64,000 nucleotides of DNA from Mortierella alpina (GCA_029449245.1 JANATF010000006.1:2170001-2234000), one strand, 5' to 3'. Positions 32,501-46,100 are shown, numbered from the stretch's first letter. Translations and numbers: made by a program. The notes: generated by a model from the letters alone, not told the origin.

Positions 32501-33902
32501 CTCGTTGGCGACGCAGCTCAGCGCACTGGACTCTACTATTCAGAAAGATTTGGCATCACAGCAACTGTCCTTGAATGCCCGCCTGTCTGATTGGAGCGAG
32601 AAGAGCCTGGCAGGCTACACCCAGCTGCAGGAACAACAGCAATCTCTGGCGCAGATGTACACGGAAACATCCAACAACAATATTGCCGCGTTGGAAGATC
32701 TCCAAATTCAAGCGACATCCTCAAGGACGACCGTAGAAGATGTTCACGGTCAACTATCAAGCAGTGTAAGTCAGCTTCCCATTAATGACATCGAGTGTGT
32801 ACGTAGTTATATTAATTTGCCTTACAATTCACTTTTTTTCTTCCAGGTCACTGCTGTGAAGAATGAGATGGTGGCATTCGACAAAGATATTCGCCACAAT
32901 CTGGAATTGACACGAGAGGAGATGGAGGGTTTGCTGCCCCGGCGGATTAAAGTTGACGATTCGACAGGAAGGACGCCCTCACGCAGGAGGTACAAGTATC
33001 CACAGAGCTGGGGAAGGACGAGGCCTTCAAAGGATCTCCTGAAGGAGTTTAGAGAGCTGGGACGAGTCGATATCTTTACTACAGAGGAGCCTGTCGAGAA
33101 GGAGCCGTCTGCAGAGCCAGCTGATTCCGATGACAATCCTGTGGCACCCTCACTCGATAGAATGCCAGATTCGATTGATTCTCAGTTGTCAGCCCCGGAA
33201 CCAATGTCAGTTGGCAACAGTGAGGAGACGAGCAAAGATCCAAACGCATCGGATGCAGGGCATGGATATGTAGGCGCTCACAGCGACGTGGCACAGGAGA
33301 CTGTTCGATCGCTGTCCCCTTCTGCTCCAGCGACAAGGAGATTATCGCAGTCGGCTGAGGTCGAGCAAGGAAAGGAGAATAGTGTGGAGGCCAAGCCTGC
33401 GGCAGCAGCGTCGTCCAACCCTGCAGCTGCCACTCAGAACATTGGCAGTGTATTCAGCAGATTCGGCCGACCAGGAAAATTCGCAATAGGCAATGGCACG
33501 GCGACAGAGTCGGGTCTTGGGAAGAGATTGGCAGGATATGGCGTTCAAAGCAGCGGGCTGCTTTCCAACATGGCCTCAGCTTCAACAATACTCTCCAAAC
33601 GACCTGCCTCGGAGCTGGATGCAGATGGTCAAGGCAGCAACTTGGCGGACATTAGTAATAGTAATGGCGCAAAGCCCAAGGCCACCGGGATTCCCATGCC
33701 TAATGGAGCATCGATACACGCGCCTGGATCAAACGTATCAGGGTCATCGCTGGCTCCTCCCTCAACGGGCATCTTCTCCAGTCCAAGTGCGTTTGGGGGT
33801 GGCAAGTCCGGAACAACCAATGGAGCAGAGGGACCTCGTAAAGTCATGCGACCCGCACCCACGAAACCCCAGAGACGCGCGTTTGGGAACAACAGGCCTT
33901 GA
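29566..33902 (+). CDS. kinesin-5 (BimC/Eg5/Cin8 family) mitotic motor
   Basis: Exons 29566-29870, 29969-30799, 30903-31137, 31251-32765 and 32847-33902; 1313 residues. Plus-end-directed tetrameric motor that slides antiparallel spindle microtubules. After a Ser-rich N-terminal extension of about 90 residues comes the motor: [23 protein letters not shown]-loop GQTGTGKT, switch I NDKSSRSH, switch [15 protein letters not shown], and [18 protein letters not shown]. The neck and long coiled coil follow. The kinesin-5-specific BimC box is at about residue 1000: [16 protein letters not shown], whose Thr-Pro is the CDK site in the family. A disordered tail ends in [10 protein letters not shown]. The fourth intron (32766-32846, 81 nt) is a multiple of three and stop-free, so its retention would add 27 residues in frame. 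Confidence 0.95.
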
Positions 33903-34058
33903 TGAGGAGCCCGACTGTCGCGTGTCTCCACCCAGTTTTCCCTTCTTTTCCTTGACCCTATACCAATCTCATTTCCCGCACTATCGAACGATTCCCGTGC
34001 TCTGTAGAAGTACTTTGTAGTTTTATAAAACAAACCCCTCCCTTGTTATTTAGTTCCT

Positions 34059-35069
34059 TCATCCAGACAAGACTGCCAGCCTTTGCCGAGTCGATGCGCT
34101 GATGGCCTCAAACTCTACAGACGCCATCCAGGCACTATATCGTGGGTTGCTCTCCAGGCGTTGTCGCAGCTGGAACAGGCCTGGGGTCTTTTCGGGCGAA
34201 AACATGTCTTTGCATTCTGGGATGGTCATGAACCTGTCTAAGCAGACCACGGACCGAATGTCTGCAATTGAGAGCTGAGGATGGAGGAAAAGATGATACT
34301 GTAAGCATCTCTCGACGATGGGATCATTTTTGATGATCGCGAGAAGAAAAGATTCTTTTTACCTGTTCTCCAACATAATGGCCATTGCATCCGTTCTTGG
34401 CCAACCATTTCTCATGCTGCGCAATCCAGACAGGTACGTCCTTGCTGACAAACTTTTCCAGTTCACGGGCTTTGGTGTCTGGAAAGGCAAGTAGGACCTT
34501 GTTGACGTAGAGGGACATGACCGCGTTGGAGGAGCAGTAAAAGACGTTGATCGATGTTTCTTCCCAGGGGTCGTTGCCCAACAGGTGAAACTTGCGGGCC
34601 AGATACCGTTCAATGACCTCAGATTCCGGAACCTCAAGGGTCAGTCCTGTAGACCGGTGGATCTCGTATAGGACAGGCATAACGCCAAGAGGGACCTGGT
34701 GTTTCTCAACGCTCCAGTCCTAGCGGGATTGAGAGATTGAGAAAGGCGGGTACGGTGCATTGAAAAGGATATTTATAAGATGAGTTGAAGGACCTGAAGC
34801 CAATGTCCACGACACATGCAACTTTTTTTTTCTTTTACCGTTGGGAAAATGCTCTCCCATTGCACGCCGGCGATTGCGAGGATGATGCGTGTGGTTGCAG
34901 CCATGCCGTGAAGCTTGAGATATAGGATTCGATAGATCACATCGTCGTTCGCGGGCTGTGTTCCAGCAGCGGTGGTTGCGGCGGCGGCAGTTGCGAGTTC
35001 TGGACGGGTGCGAGTGGTGAATGTAGATGGAGGTAATCCGGTAGGCGTGGCTGGGTTGCTGGAAGCCAT
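34059..35069 (-). CDS. glutathione S-transferase-like protein
   Basis: Three exons right to left: 34839-35069, 34363-34719 and 34059-34274; 267 residues. After an Ala/Thr-rich N-terminal extension of about 42 residues a thioredoxin-like half follows (YRILYLKLHGMAATTRIILA, then GVMPVLYEI and the glutathione-contact-like ESEVIERYLARKFHLLG). The helical C-half has WIAQHEKWLAKNGCNGHYVG, LSIADI and LFQLRQRLESNPRYSAWMAS. The SIAD motif is the conserved N-capping box of GSTs. The role is probably glutathione conjugation or a related thiol reaction; substrate and class are unknown. Convergent with kinesin-5 (156 bp). Confidence 0.88.
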
Positions 35070-35340
35070 TGTTCGAGTGTGGTTGGTTCGGAGCGGAGGA
35101 AGAAGATGAAGAAGGAAGGTGGATGTCGGATTGTTATTATTTGTGCGTGCGTTATATCGCGATATGTTGCTGTGTCACCGCCCCAAGTTGTCATCGTGAT
35201 TCAGACGAGAGCACCAGTGTCAAAAGATCGAGCGAGGGGGGGCCATGAAATGAAATAATCCATGCGGCGCGGCATGTTTGTTTGTTGTCAATAATTGTTA
35301 TGCTAACACTGCCCACAGATAATGGGTCAGGAATACGTGC

Positions 35341-38300
35341 TTATGGCGCCGTCGTCGGCCTGCTGGATGATGCCAAGATGGCAGATAAAGTCGCTGCCAG
35401 ACTTTCTTGCAGTCTCTGACCCTGCTCTTTCAATTGCTCCTCCAGTCTTTGATTTTGGGCTTCCAGTGCCTGCTGCTGTGACTGCAATTGCTCATGGAGC
35501 GACGAGATCTCCATCCGAGAATGTGCCAGCTCTGTCTTGAGGTCGCCAAAGGACTGCAGAAGCTGCTTGTTATCTGTGATCAATGATCGTTCCTCCCTTC
35601 GGTCATTCGACGCCGCACTTGAGAATAAGGGTTCCACAGTTCCTCCTGAAGGGGGCGATGGGGCCAACGTGCTTTCACTCTGAAGTGATGATGCGTCTTT
35701 AACCATAGTCAATTTTCGTGAGCGAGAAGCTCCATCAATACCAGAAGGAGCGGAGAAACTGGCTTCGATAGTGGGCGATAGGACATCAAAGGGTTTGTGG
35801 TACTCGTCGTCGCTTTTCGTGACACCGCTAGCGGTGTTAGTGATGAACTCTTCCTGCCCCTCAAAATACTTGTTCTGGTAGGCCCTGATCTGCTGGGGTG
35901 TTGCGGAGTAGTAGATGGATTCTGGGAACCAGTTGTGGGATTCTCGAAATCCTATTCAGCGCGTGCGCACGGGCCATGTGTGAGTAGAGATGGTGTCAAT
36001 AACCATGTTGAATGAAACAAGTAGCAAAGGTTTGTGAGTTTACAATTACCTGGGATTCGGAAGGACATGTCCTCGGCCGATTCGACAATGCGTAGTCTGT
36101 TCTCGAGCCAGACCAAGCGCCAGGTTTCGTCTCCATCATTGAAAGCCTTGTTGATCAGAGCTATCGCGCAAAGTAGTAGCAGGGGTGACGAGTGTGAGTT
36201 TTGAGCACAAAGGTTGAAGTTTGGTACCAAAGCTTTGTATTCAAACATACCGATCAAGACGTTCAACATCAGGATGACAGTGAAGAAGAAAAAGATTATC
36301 ATCATCATCTGGAATTCCCAGTGCACACCGTTCTCGCCATTCATCTCCTCTGCAATTTGATCATAGCGGCCACCCTAGAACAATGGCACAAAATGTGGTA
36401 TCCTATCAGGACCAGGCCAACCTTGCAGAAGTTAGCACGAGGCAGCACGACTTTCGTCTTACCATAAAAAAGTATGTGGCTGTGAGGGCACTATAAAAGT
36501 GGCGCGGAAACTCAGGGTCTGGAGGATCTCCTTTGAATGAGAAGCCACGAAGTAGATGCAAATTTCCGACGGTGAAGGCAAGCATTCCAAGAGCAAAGAT
36601 GAAGAAGAAGACCTTGATCTTCCTGATGGCCTGAATGATGATCGTCACGAAGTAGCACATGCTCTTGACGACCCGCAACTCGAACAACTAAATGATAGCC
36701 AGCAGCGGTTGTAAAAATGGTTAGTATCCATCGTTAGAGCACAGGCAATCGACATTGCATATGAGCATCCATCAAATGGACTTACAAAATGCAAGAAGAT
36801 AAACAGCACTGAAAAACTGAAGAGTCCAATGTTGTGTTCTTGCTTTATCATGTCAAAGACAATGAGCAAGTGGTTAATGCTTGCGGCGAGTGGCAGAGCA
36901 AAAACCATATGATCGATAACATTATATATGGACGAGGTGTATCGCTTCCGGTCCTTGAAGAACTCAACCATCTCAAGCCATAGAAAGACCACAGAGCATG
37001 CGATGATAGCATAGCACACGCCGGTGAGGTCCTCAAATTGGCTGTTGTTGATTTGCCTGAAGACCACATAAAGTACTAGAAGATAGTAACAGAGCTGAAA
37101 GAGAAAGCGGATAAGCCAGTACTTGTAGCCGAAGGTATTCCTAAGGGTATGGCCCGGAGAGAGGAGGGATATGTGTCAGCTGTGGTTCTCGTAAAAACGA
37201 TGTCATCACAGGGCGCTCTATGCTTACCACTTGTACTGGACCAGGGCCGCGATGGCTGGGTTGTCTAGCGAGTCCAGCGTGAATTCATGACATCGAACGA
37301 TGTGTCCTCCTCCAGGCATGCGCTTGTGCCAAGCTATGCTGAAGAGGAGGGAGATCCAATACACCATCTTGCTTATTCCTGAGCGAGGCGACGGCTTGAA
37401 CGGTGTTCCTGCGGACTCTCCATCCCTTACGCGCCAAAGCATTTCAAAGTAGGCCTCATACAGCTCCCGCGTAAAGTTATCGTTCAGCGGGTCAGCGCTT
37501 TTGCTGTGGTCGTACTGCAGAATAGGGTCCTTGCAAGAGTACAGAGGTATTGACACGGTCCTCCAGAACCTCCATCGAACGGTTGGTCGATAAGCGATAG
37601 TGTGGTGGTCCAGTATGAATTGGCGATTTGGCACCTTAAAGAACGCAAGTCTACGCAGGTTCTTGACCCCGTGCTCGACCTGATGCCACCGCGGTTCGAG
37701 AGGGCCCCAAATAGTCTGGAGGATCGGCTGAAGGTACCGAGCGTCTCTATCCAATCTCGCCTGTCGAATGCAATAGTTGATGACAGTTTCTGCAAGGACC
37801 ATGGCTCTGGGATGCTTGGCGGCATGAGTATACAGTAACGCGAGAGGGTTGCCTTGTCGGCCCTTCCGAGGAATCCAGGTGCCATTCGTGCCATCCAGTA
37901 AGGCTTCGACAAACGACTCTGTCAATGTCTGCCATTCAGGAACCCACCACATGAAGATGCAGAGAAGTGGGTTGTCAATGGTCTCCGGATTTGGGTAGCT
38001 GCTCAGGTGCGTACCAACGTATCGAAGGAGAGCCTTCCTGCAGCTCTCATCTGCATCTTCGTAGCAGCGTATGATATTGTTCATCAGCGCGTCGAAGAAA
38101 TGTTCAGCACTCCGAGCCGTGAAGGCGTGCTCCGCTTGAGGTGTGATGACCACATCCTTGTCATCGAAAACTACCCGTGCATAGAGTTGATGGTGTGAGC
38201 AGACCTGCCAATTTCCACTTTCTCCTTTCCAGTAATCATCGTTGTCCTCTTCCACGATTTTCCATGGGGTGCCCCAGGCCAAGAGTAGACTGAACTCGCC

Positions 38301-41161
38301 ATTGATGCTTGAGGGCAAGGCCCAAATCATGATGAATTTCCTTGAAACCACAACCATGCGGCAGAGACCCTCAAGGAACCTTACACAGGAGTAGCCTTTG
38401 GTTGTTCCCAGTTCATACTCATACGGAGGAATGATGAACACCGTACGCGAAGATCGCTGAGGGTCGGACACAGTAACGACGACAGAGTTTGACGGACTGA
38501 TTTTGTTGGCTGATCTAGACCAAGTCGGCCGCAAGGACACGGCAAAATGAAGTCCTGAAGTTGCTGTGAACTCTTGAGGACAGTGGCTAAGTGGTACCAA
38601 CTCTTGTGAGCATTGGTCGCTCCAAGAGTACTCTGGGTGAGAATAAGGTGCGATCGTGCGCTTGTCGAGTCGACTGAGGCCAAGGTTCACTCCTTGAGCG
38701 TGGAAAACACATTGATCACTACGTGCGTCGAGCAGGGTTTGTGCTTTGAGCATTGCTCCCGGGAGCAAGAACAAGTCTGCAATCGTCATGGTCGCTGAAT
38801 CCAGAATGATGCCAAGACGTCCTTTGCCATAAGTGATCTCCATGCCTTGGGTCTCGACAAGAATCTGGGTGTCATTGCGGATGAAGTGAATCCCCAAGAC
38901 CAGGCTGCACCAGTCGGGAACAATAAATGTGCCGAGTATGGATCCTGTTGCAGTGTCGTGCATAGTGATGACTCCTGCGCCATAGATTGCTAATGACGCT
39001 GTGTCTGCTGAGAAAGCGACAGGTGCATTGAGAGCCATCTCCTTACTCTTGGGCGATACGCTCTTGAAAGAGGACACGATTGACCCAGTCATAATGTCAT
39101 GCACAGTTATCATATGGCCTGGGTTCCCGTCCCACGCATAAAAGGGACCTTGAAGGCTGGCGATAAGCCGCTTAGCATCGTTGATGATAAGAGGAGACGT
39201 AATTCCAAAGACCTTGGCCATTGAGTGAGCAGGTTGCTGCGATAGCTGGATTGTCCTGAGATGACTCCATTGACCGTGGACATTGTAAACCTGGACCGAC
39301 AAGCCATCACAGGCGACAAAGAGTTCATCCTCGGCTCTATAGTCGCCCGCCTTTACTACGTGGAATGTGCCCATTCCCGAAAAGTTTTCGAGCGAGGGGA
39401 TATGCTGGTACCTGCTAGATGCACGACGGAGAGGCGCTGTCGGAGACGTGGACCCGGATGACGAGGACTGGTCACCGCAGTAGTCGTAAACGGCAAAGGC
39501 ACTCGGAAATACTGTCTGGTTTCGTGTCATGATGTTTTGCACAGCAGCAGCTCCATCCGAAAGAGCAACCTGCGAGCCATCCCAGGAGAGGGATACCCTA
39601 TACATGTAGTAGTATGGCCGAGGCACTCCGGGCACGGGTACATCAAAACTCACGCAAGGAACCCCTTGGTAGCGCTCGTCAGTCTGAGGAGAGTTGAAGG
39701 TATTGGAGCTCGGTTTCGGCAATTCTCTTATATCCCATAGATCCACACAAAGAGCCCCAGTGGACGCGGTCAATGTCGCTGCGTGGGTTCCATCACCAGA
39801 GATTGCGTATCCGCATATGTTCTGGGGCGATGTAGAGTTTGGAACAGTCCTTCTTGAAGCATCAAGAAAAAAGACGTGGGGTCGATGCTGATGGACCAGA
39901 GGATCTGCAGCACAGCGAGGAGAGGGTATGTCAAATTAGAGCGGACATGAGAAATTCAATCAATATCCATGCGGCATATTTGCGTGAACATTACCATGAG
40001 AGTTCATATTGCCCTGAAGCTGCAGTTCCACAAAGTGAAGCTTGATGGATTCCACTCCTTGTGCGGTGTGCGACGTCAAGCGCGATCGGATCTCCATCGA
40101 CGCTGTACACTCCTCGTTTGGATCCTTGTCGTTGGGCGGTTCAGCTCCAATGACCGTGTATGGTGCGGCCCGTCTCAACATAGTGATTTCAGAGCTTGTA
40201 GAAGCTGCAACTGTTATCGAAGGAAAGGTAAGTTAGGACATGTCATTACCCCCAAAGTCTTGCGCATGTTTGCACTGGTGCTTACAGATTGATCGAAGGG
40301 TCTCTTTGGTGATGATCTATTAGGCAAGATTGCCGGTAAGTTCATCCCTCCTTGAGCGCAAAAACTGACTGACAGTTTGTTTGAAAGCAAGCCTCACGGA
40401 TACGGTACCTCACTGAAAGGAGCAGGGCAACCTTTACACTGGAACGACAAAGTGATCGAGTCGATTATTTCGACCTGCTCACTAGTGATGGACAAACCAA
40501 TGGTCACATCGTAAAATCCACCTTTTAGTGTAATGGCGTCGAATTCCCACTGTGGGTGCGTTTTGAACAGAATCGTTGTCAGTTTGCGGCTGTGCATGGC
40601 AAGCATTGCTGTTGACATTCAAGGTCTCTGCATGGGGTATGAACCAACCTCGGTAAACCTTTTAGCGAGATTCACATTCACAGGCGGTCGCTCTCTAAAA
40701 ATCGCCACGCGCGTGCCAGGGACAAGAAACGAAACTATCTATGATTTAGAATCAGGCACCGAAAAAGATGCGCTCACACGGGGCGCCAATTTGCATGGCC
40801 TAATCATTACTCTGTAGTGCAGCTGAAGGACAGGGTCTCCTTTGAAGCATTGCCGTCTTGACTATGTTCAAAGTACCACTTTTGCTTCGTTAAAACTAAC
40901 CAGAAGAGTGTCTTTCTAGCGTCAGCTGGTGGTTGAGTGTATATTTGCATCCGCAGGGCCACCAAGCAGCTAATACTTACGATTGTCGGCCGCGTTGCTT
41001 CCCGTCTCGGCCTCTTGAGCAATATTGGTGAAGGCTGCAGGAGGAGTGCAAGTTTGCGTGTCGATTACCTCCTTAGAGGTCGAACTTGCACTACTGATGT
41101 TCTTGTGCGGTATCGCTTGAGAGTCCTGGCCAGAACTACTGCCTGCTGGGCTGGAGGGCAT
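35341..41161 (-). CDS. large beta-propeller (WD40-like) plus six-helix ion-channel protein, TRP/polycystin-like
   Basis: Twelve exons right to left: 40981-41161, 40811-40839, 40659-40738, 40409-40589, 40286-40316, 39995-40210, 37228-39904, 36786-37140, 36463-36687, 36251-36374, 36050-36160 and 35341-35951; 1606 residues, in frame throughout. A short Ser-rich N-terminus leads to propeller-like repeats (AISGDGTHAATL...CVDLWDI, SLSWDGSQVALSDGA, APVAFSADTASLAIYGAGV). The C-third has membrane helices YWLIRFLFQLCYYLLVLYVVF, VCYAIIACSVVFLWLEMV, VIDHMVFALPLAASINHLLI and KVFFFIFALGMLAFTVGN, a pore-like HFYSALTATYFFMGGRYDQI, and a last helix MMIIFFFFTVILMLNVLIAL. A Gln-rich coiled coil ends the protein. 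It is probably a cation channel with a cytosolic sensor; ligand unknown. The exon 3/4 junction (donor GTTTAC) is the weakest, because a straight read there meets a TGA. Confidence 0.82.
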
Positions 41162-43142
41162 AGTCGTGGTACGCTGCGCCGTTGTAGCCACACTCTTGTT
41201 GAGATGAACTGAAGATGCTAATTTTGAACAGAGGGGGTCTTTGGTTGGAAAAGGTAGGAAGTGGTTGCGACGGCTTTCGTTGACGGATGGAGCAGAGGGA
41301 TTATATAAGAAAGGCTCAGGGAGGGCGAGGGCAAATGAGGGCGAGCGCAAATTGGGACAGAGGAGGAACCGTGCGTGAAGGTCGATGAGAATATTAAGCA
41401 TTTGCCTCTGTACTCTCATGGCTAGATTTGCCCTGAGCCAAGAGCATCGCCATGCATGCAACTTTCAATAGTCTACCGATATCATATGAGCTGTGGACAC
41501 AAGAAATAGATCAACAAATGGAGCCCCACAGCCATCTTGCACTCCTTCGGAAAGGACGTCCGGGATGAGCGAGTAGGGGAGTGCTGTGGGAGTGTGATGG
41601 GTTACAACCTTCAACCAAAACGAACAAACGAATGAATCTGTCAATGGCCGTCAAAGCATGTCTCCTCTGGGTTCGCAGATCACAAAAGTACCCTGGGCTG
41701 CATTCTCTTCACCCACATGCGCCGCCACGCGTTCGCGGGGATTCGCGCAATCAAGAACCAAGTGTAAAAGCGGTATAGACGATCGAGACCGAGGAAGAAG
41801 AAGAGGAGGAGGCACAGTGCCGGTGTTGATGTGTCGATTCTTTTGAAGATACGGTTGTTAGAAAGTCCAACCTGAGACGGACAAGCTCAGGTATCTTACG
41901 CCGGCCAATGGCGTCAGGACCGGTATCACAACACTTTGCTCAGTCCGTCAACCGCCCAGTTTTCTATATTTCAACTATGACATTTGTTTTGCATGGGAAG
42001 GAGGGAGTTGAAGAAATGTGAGAGCAGCGCAATGCATGAATGAAAGTCAGGGAGTGTGCTTTTCTGCAATCAGACTGGGGCCTAAGGACACTGGAAGAAC
42101 GCGTTCGGGACGACACAATCATCCTGCTCTCCCGGACCAGGGGAGAAGGTGTGAAGAGAAGAGTAATGGAGAGGAAGAGGATCGAGTTCTCGATGAATCA
42201 AAAGAAAGAACGTGACCGGGACGACACACTACCCTACACAAGACCGCCGTAGCCCCACAGAGTCCCCTGGTCGACTGAGGGTTCGATGATGAGGGACGAT
42301 AGTGGCCGCGATGCTCTTGGCATCAGAGGTCCTTTCGCATAACAAGGCCTTTGCGTTGCACTTACAAGAGTGTACTGTTTGGTTTTAAACCTGCATTGGA
42401 AGCTTGGCCATGGTCGGATGATGCATGGAACGTCGACAAGTTGACTGCTCACACCAAGCGCCAAGGCTGCAACTCGAGTCCGGACTACCCGTGGCATACC
42501 TCAGGTCAGACCATCTAGCATTCGATTCAAGGACCAGGTGCACGAGATGAGAGGGTTGTAAAAACAAAAGCGCTGATTTCGTTCTATGCTCTTGTCTTTT
42601 GCAAACGATGTGCAGTATCGTGTCGGGCTTCTTGTCCTTGTCTGCCTAGTTGCGTAGATCAGGCGCGTTGGTCCAGTTTAAAATCACAATCACAGACAAA
42701 GGGGGCAGTGGTAGTGGTGAGTTTCATTGTCCGTGCAGGGCTAGGAGCGGGTGGTGCAGATGCGGATGATGGCCGTGTGTCTCCTCCCCTGGAATGTGCT
42801 GAGCGATCAACGGTTATTTCTGCGCCTTGTGGGATGGGTGCACTGCTTGTGTTTTTGCTCACCTGCGAGGCCTTGCGAAGCAGTATCTGCTGGATTTTTG
42901 TCGTTTGGTTTGCGAAGTGCCAAAGCGTGGAGCGACTCACAGTGTAGGCTGTCGGTGATGTACACACCGGTCGTATCCACCCATCAGCACACCACCTGTG
43001 CCTCTTTAATTTATTCAGCCGTATGTCAGCCAGCCAGCGAGCCTTCTTTTTTATTCTTTTCCTCACTCTCACGTCGATCATTCCTATCTCACTTGGCCTG
43101 CCGTCGTCCTTCATCCTTCACTCCACTTCCATTCTCTTCTCG
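41162..43142. other. divergent intergenic region channel / TCP11
   Basis: About 2 kb between two divergent start codons. Both promoters must be here. Open frames on either strand lack protein character. The plus-strand frame from 43023 is in phase with the TCP11 start and could extend it by 40 mostly hydrophobic residues, but I prefer the ATG at 43143. Confidence 0.5.
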
Positions 43143-46100
43143 ATGCCAACCCCAGTTTCTGCACCGAGCTTCATCCCTTTGGAGACGGAGGACCACCCTC
43201 CTCCTGCACATAACAGGCCTCGTACCACTTCTCACCACGCCGCAGCCCTCGACCATGCTGTCGACAGCCTGAGGCGCTTCACCATCTCTCGGGACCGTCA
43301 CCACCATCCGTATCCGGCACACAAGCGCCGAGGACGGCCCGCCAACTCCAGAGTGCGAGGAAAGCATGGGATCGTCAAGGCTATGACTTCCTATGCCCGC
43401 AGCGGCTCGCACCGCAGTGTGGCCCGCAGTGGCAACAGCCAGTACAACGGCAGCCCCAGCAGCGAGGGGCATTCATGCAGCAGAGAGACCCGCACCACTC
43501 TTTTAAGGTCATACATGCAGAGCCGTCGCCTGCGTCTTCGACAGCGTCTGTCTCGTCAACCACATGATGGCCTTCTTGATTCTTCAGATATGTCGCTTGA
43601 TGAGGACGAGGCTCTAGACGACCCAACGGAGGACGACACCAAAGTGTTTCTGTCGGACCCGGAGCAGCGCCGCCGCCAGATGTGGGAGCTAGAGCAGCGC
43701 CTCTTAGAAAAGACCGAGTCTGCAACCAAGAGCCGAAGTCATTTCTTGATGGAGCGCCGGGTGTCTGCAGGAGAGCGGGTCGATCATGTCCAACGCGTGG
43801 TGCAACGACAGCGCACGGAGCAAGAGATGCGGCAGCACAAGGTCCGTGACGAGCTCGAGCAGAAAATGATGCGAGCCATGGCTCGACGAAAGGAGTTCCT
43901 CGAGGCCGCTATTGAAAACGACCCTTCCAGAAGGTTTCGGCGCAAGAGTGCGTCGTCGTCGTCGTCGTCGTCGAGTGCAGGTGTGGTCTCGGACAGAATT
44001 AGGGACAGAGTTAGGGGCAGCAGTAGCTTTAGCGTGGCCGTAGCAGGGTCAGGGTCAGAACCTCTCTCTTTTAGGAGAACAATGGCCGGCCATTCAGCAG
44101 CAACAACAACCACGTCGCCGATCATCCGTAACAAGACAGCGCTCGTGACAACCACGACCCTCAACATCACTGAGCGTGGTCAGGATGAAGAACGAGGTCC
44201 TAAAAATAGCGGAAGGGTGGCTATCATGAACCAGAAGTCGCCCTTGACCAGCATGACCTTGCGGAGCATTTCGCCATCGACCGCGGCCAATGATCTCATT
44301 CTGGACAATAGCATTATTAAAAGCAGCCCCTCGAACATTGAAGATGGAGGAGCGAGCGTGGACAACCTTGGACTCGAGAGAACAACTGTTTGGGCGCAGC
44401 GCAGGATCCGCACACGACTGGTCCAGAAGGCTTCGCACGATTACATGCGGGCCATTGGCGGGTCGCACCAGCGCGTCCTGGCCAAGGGGTTTGAGGACCT
44501 TGCGCGACTGCTGCACAGCAACAAGGCCTTGGTCCAGGCGGCAGTCAGGTTCCTCAAGTACTCGTCGCAGCTGGCACAGATGGACCTAGAGCCCTCGCAA
44601 CGGACCAAGCGCGTGTACAAGAATCCTGGACGGGTGCTGCTGAGCATGTACATGGTCCTGGCCCATCCGAACCAGATCCGGTCTCCGTCCGAGGTAAGTT
44701 AACGAGAGGCATTCTCGCTCGCAGGCGCTCTTTCATCCCTGCAAGGCTCAGTTGGCAGCCGATGGTTAATCCTCTCACTGCTGAGAAGTAAAAAGAACAC
44801 CACGGAACAAAGGAGCCCCAGGCTGGATTTGTCAGAGGAGCGCACCTTGCTCATGATGGCTGTGACGAATATCAATATCCACCGCTAACCGCTTCGTTTT
44901 TTTTTTCACACTTTCTTTCCTCTTTCCTCTTTACACTCACAATCACACTGTCCCCTTTCTTTCGTTCTTTCTCTCTCTCTGTCGCACTCTCTTCTCTCCC
45001 TTAATTCCTCCTCCCATTCTCCCATTCACCCTTGACTCTCATTCCCATCGCTCTCATCACCTCACCGCATCCTCCTTGCGCCCTCAATCCCCGTCGTTCC
45101 ATTGCCCTCGCTGCTTGGAAAACAATGAACTCTCTCGACACACAAACCTCACAGACCTCCGCCAATGCTACAGGCCACCAGGACGACGACGCATTCGAGG
45201 CATTGGTCGAGTCCTCAAAGGCTCTTCTTGAGGCCCTTCAGACCTGGATGGCTGCCAACCTGAAGCCGCAGGACGACACCACGACAGTCACCGAGAACGG
45301 AAACGACTCTGCAACTCGGTCCTCCCACTCCACCGCCGCCGACAGCCAACGCAATGCCGCCTTGGTGCGAAACTTTGACCAGGCATGGACCAGCTACTTT
45401 GGATTCTTTGAGGCCTGGAAAAATAAGGATGCGCGCCGACTGTTAGAGACGCTGCTGGAGCACGCGCGACAACTCGAGGCCCTTTGGCGCACTGTGCAGA
45501 GCGACGCTATGGCTCGTGTAGAGTGGCAACCTCGGATAGAAGAGCAGCGCAGGGACCTGAGGGCGAAGGCAGGACAGCTGGCAGGACCCAGTGGTGTCGC
45601 TCGTCTGGACAGTGCCTTTGCGGATTTTGTCACCACCTCCACAGGGACAGCAGCGGATACGAACAGCCCCATGAGCAGTAACAGCAACAGCAACAGCGCC
45701 GCCGTCCCACTCACCCGTGCCTCGCCTACCACTGAGGATGCTGTCATGGAGGAGACTTTGACCTCGACTCCAGGAGCCAAGAAGCGACAGAGAAACGCGT
45801 CCGTTTCACAGCCAGACATTATCATGGGATCGGCCAACCAAGCGAGTGATACTCTGGCGACTGCATCTAGATCCACCCACTCCAGTTTGATGGCAGAGGG
45901 CAACACTGGTTCCAATGCCACTCAAGAACCCTTGCCGAAGAAGCCCGCGACAGCCAATCCCTCTGCAGGCACATCGGCAGCCAAAAAGACCGCCAGGGAG
46001 ACCATTGCCGAAGGCCACCTCACCTTTGAGTTGCCGACCGGATCTGCCAAACCAGAAAAATGGTCCAACCTGAGAATGCTTCATGAAGTGGCTATGGATC

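Noticed and set aside
43023-43142. Upstream start of TCP11 giving a hydrophobic N-terminus like a signal peptide
   Set aside because: TCP11/SOK1 proteins are not secreted; pyrimidine-rich leader translation explains the hydrophobicity.
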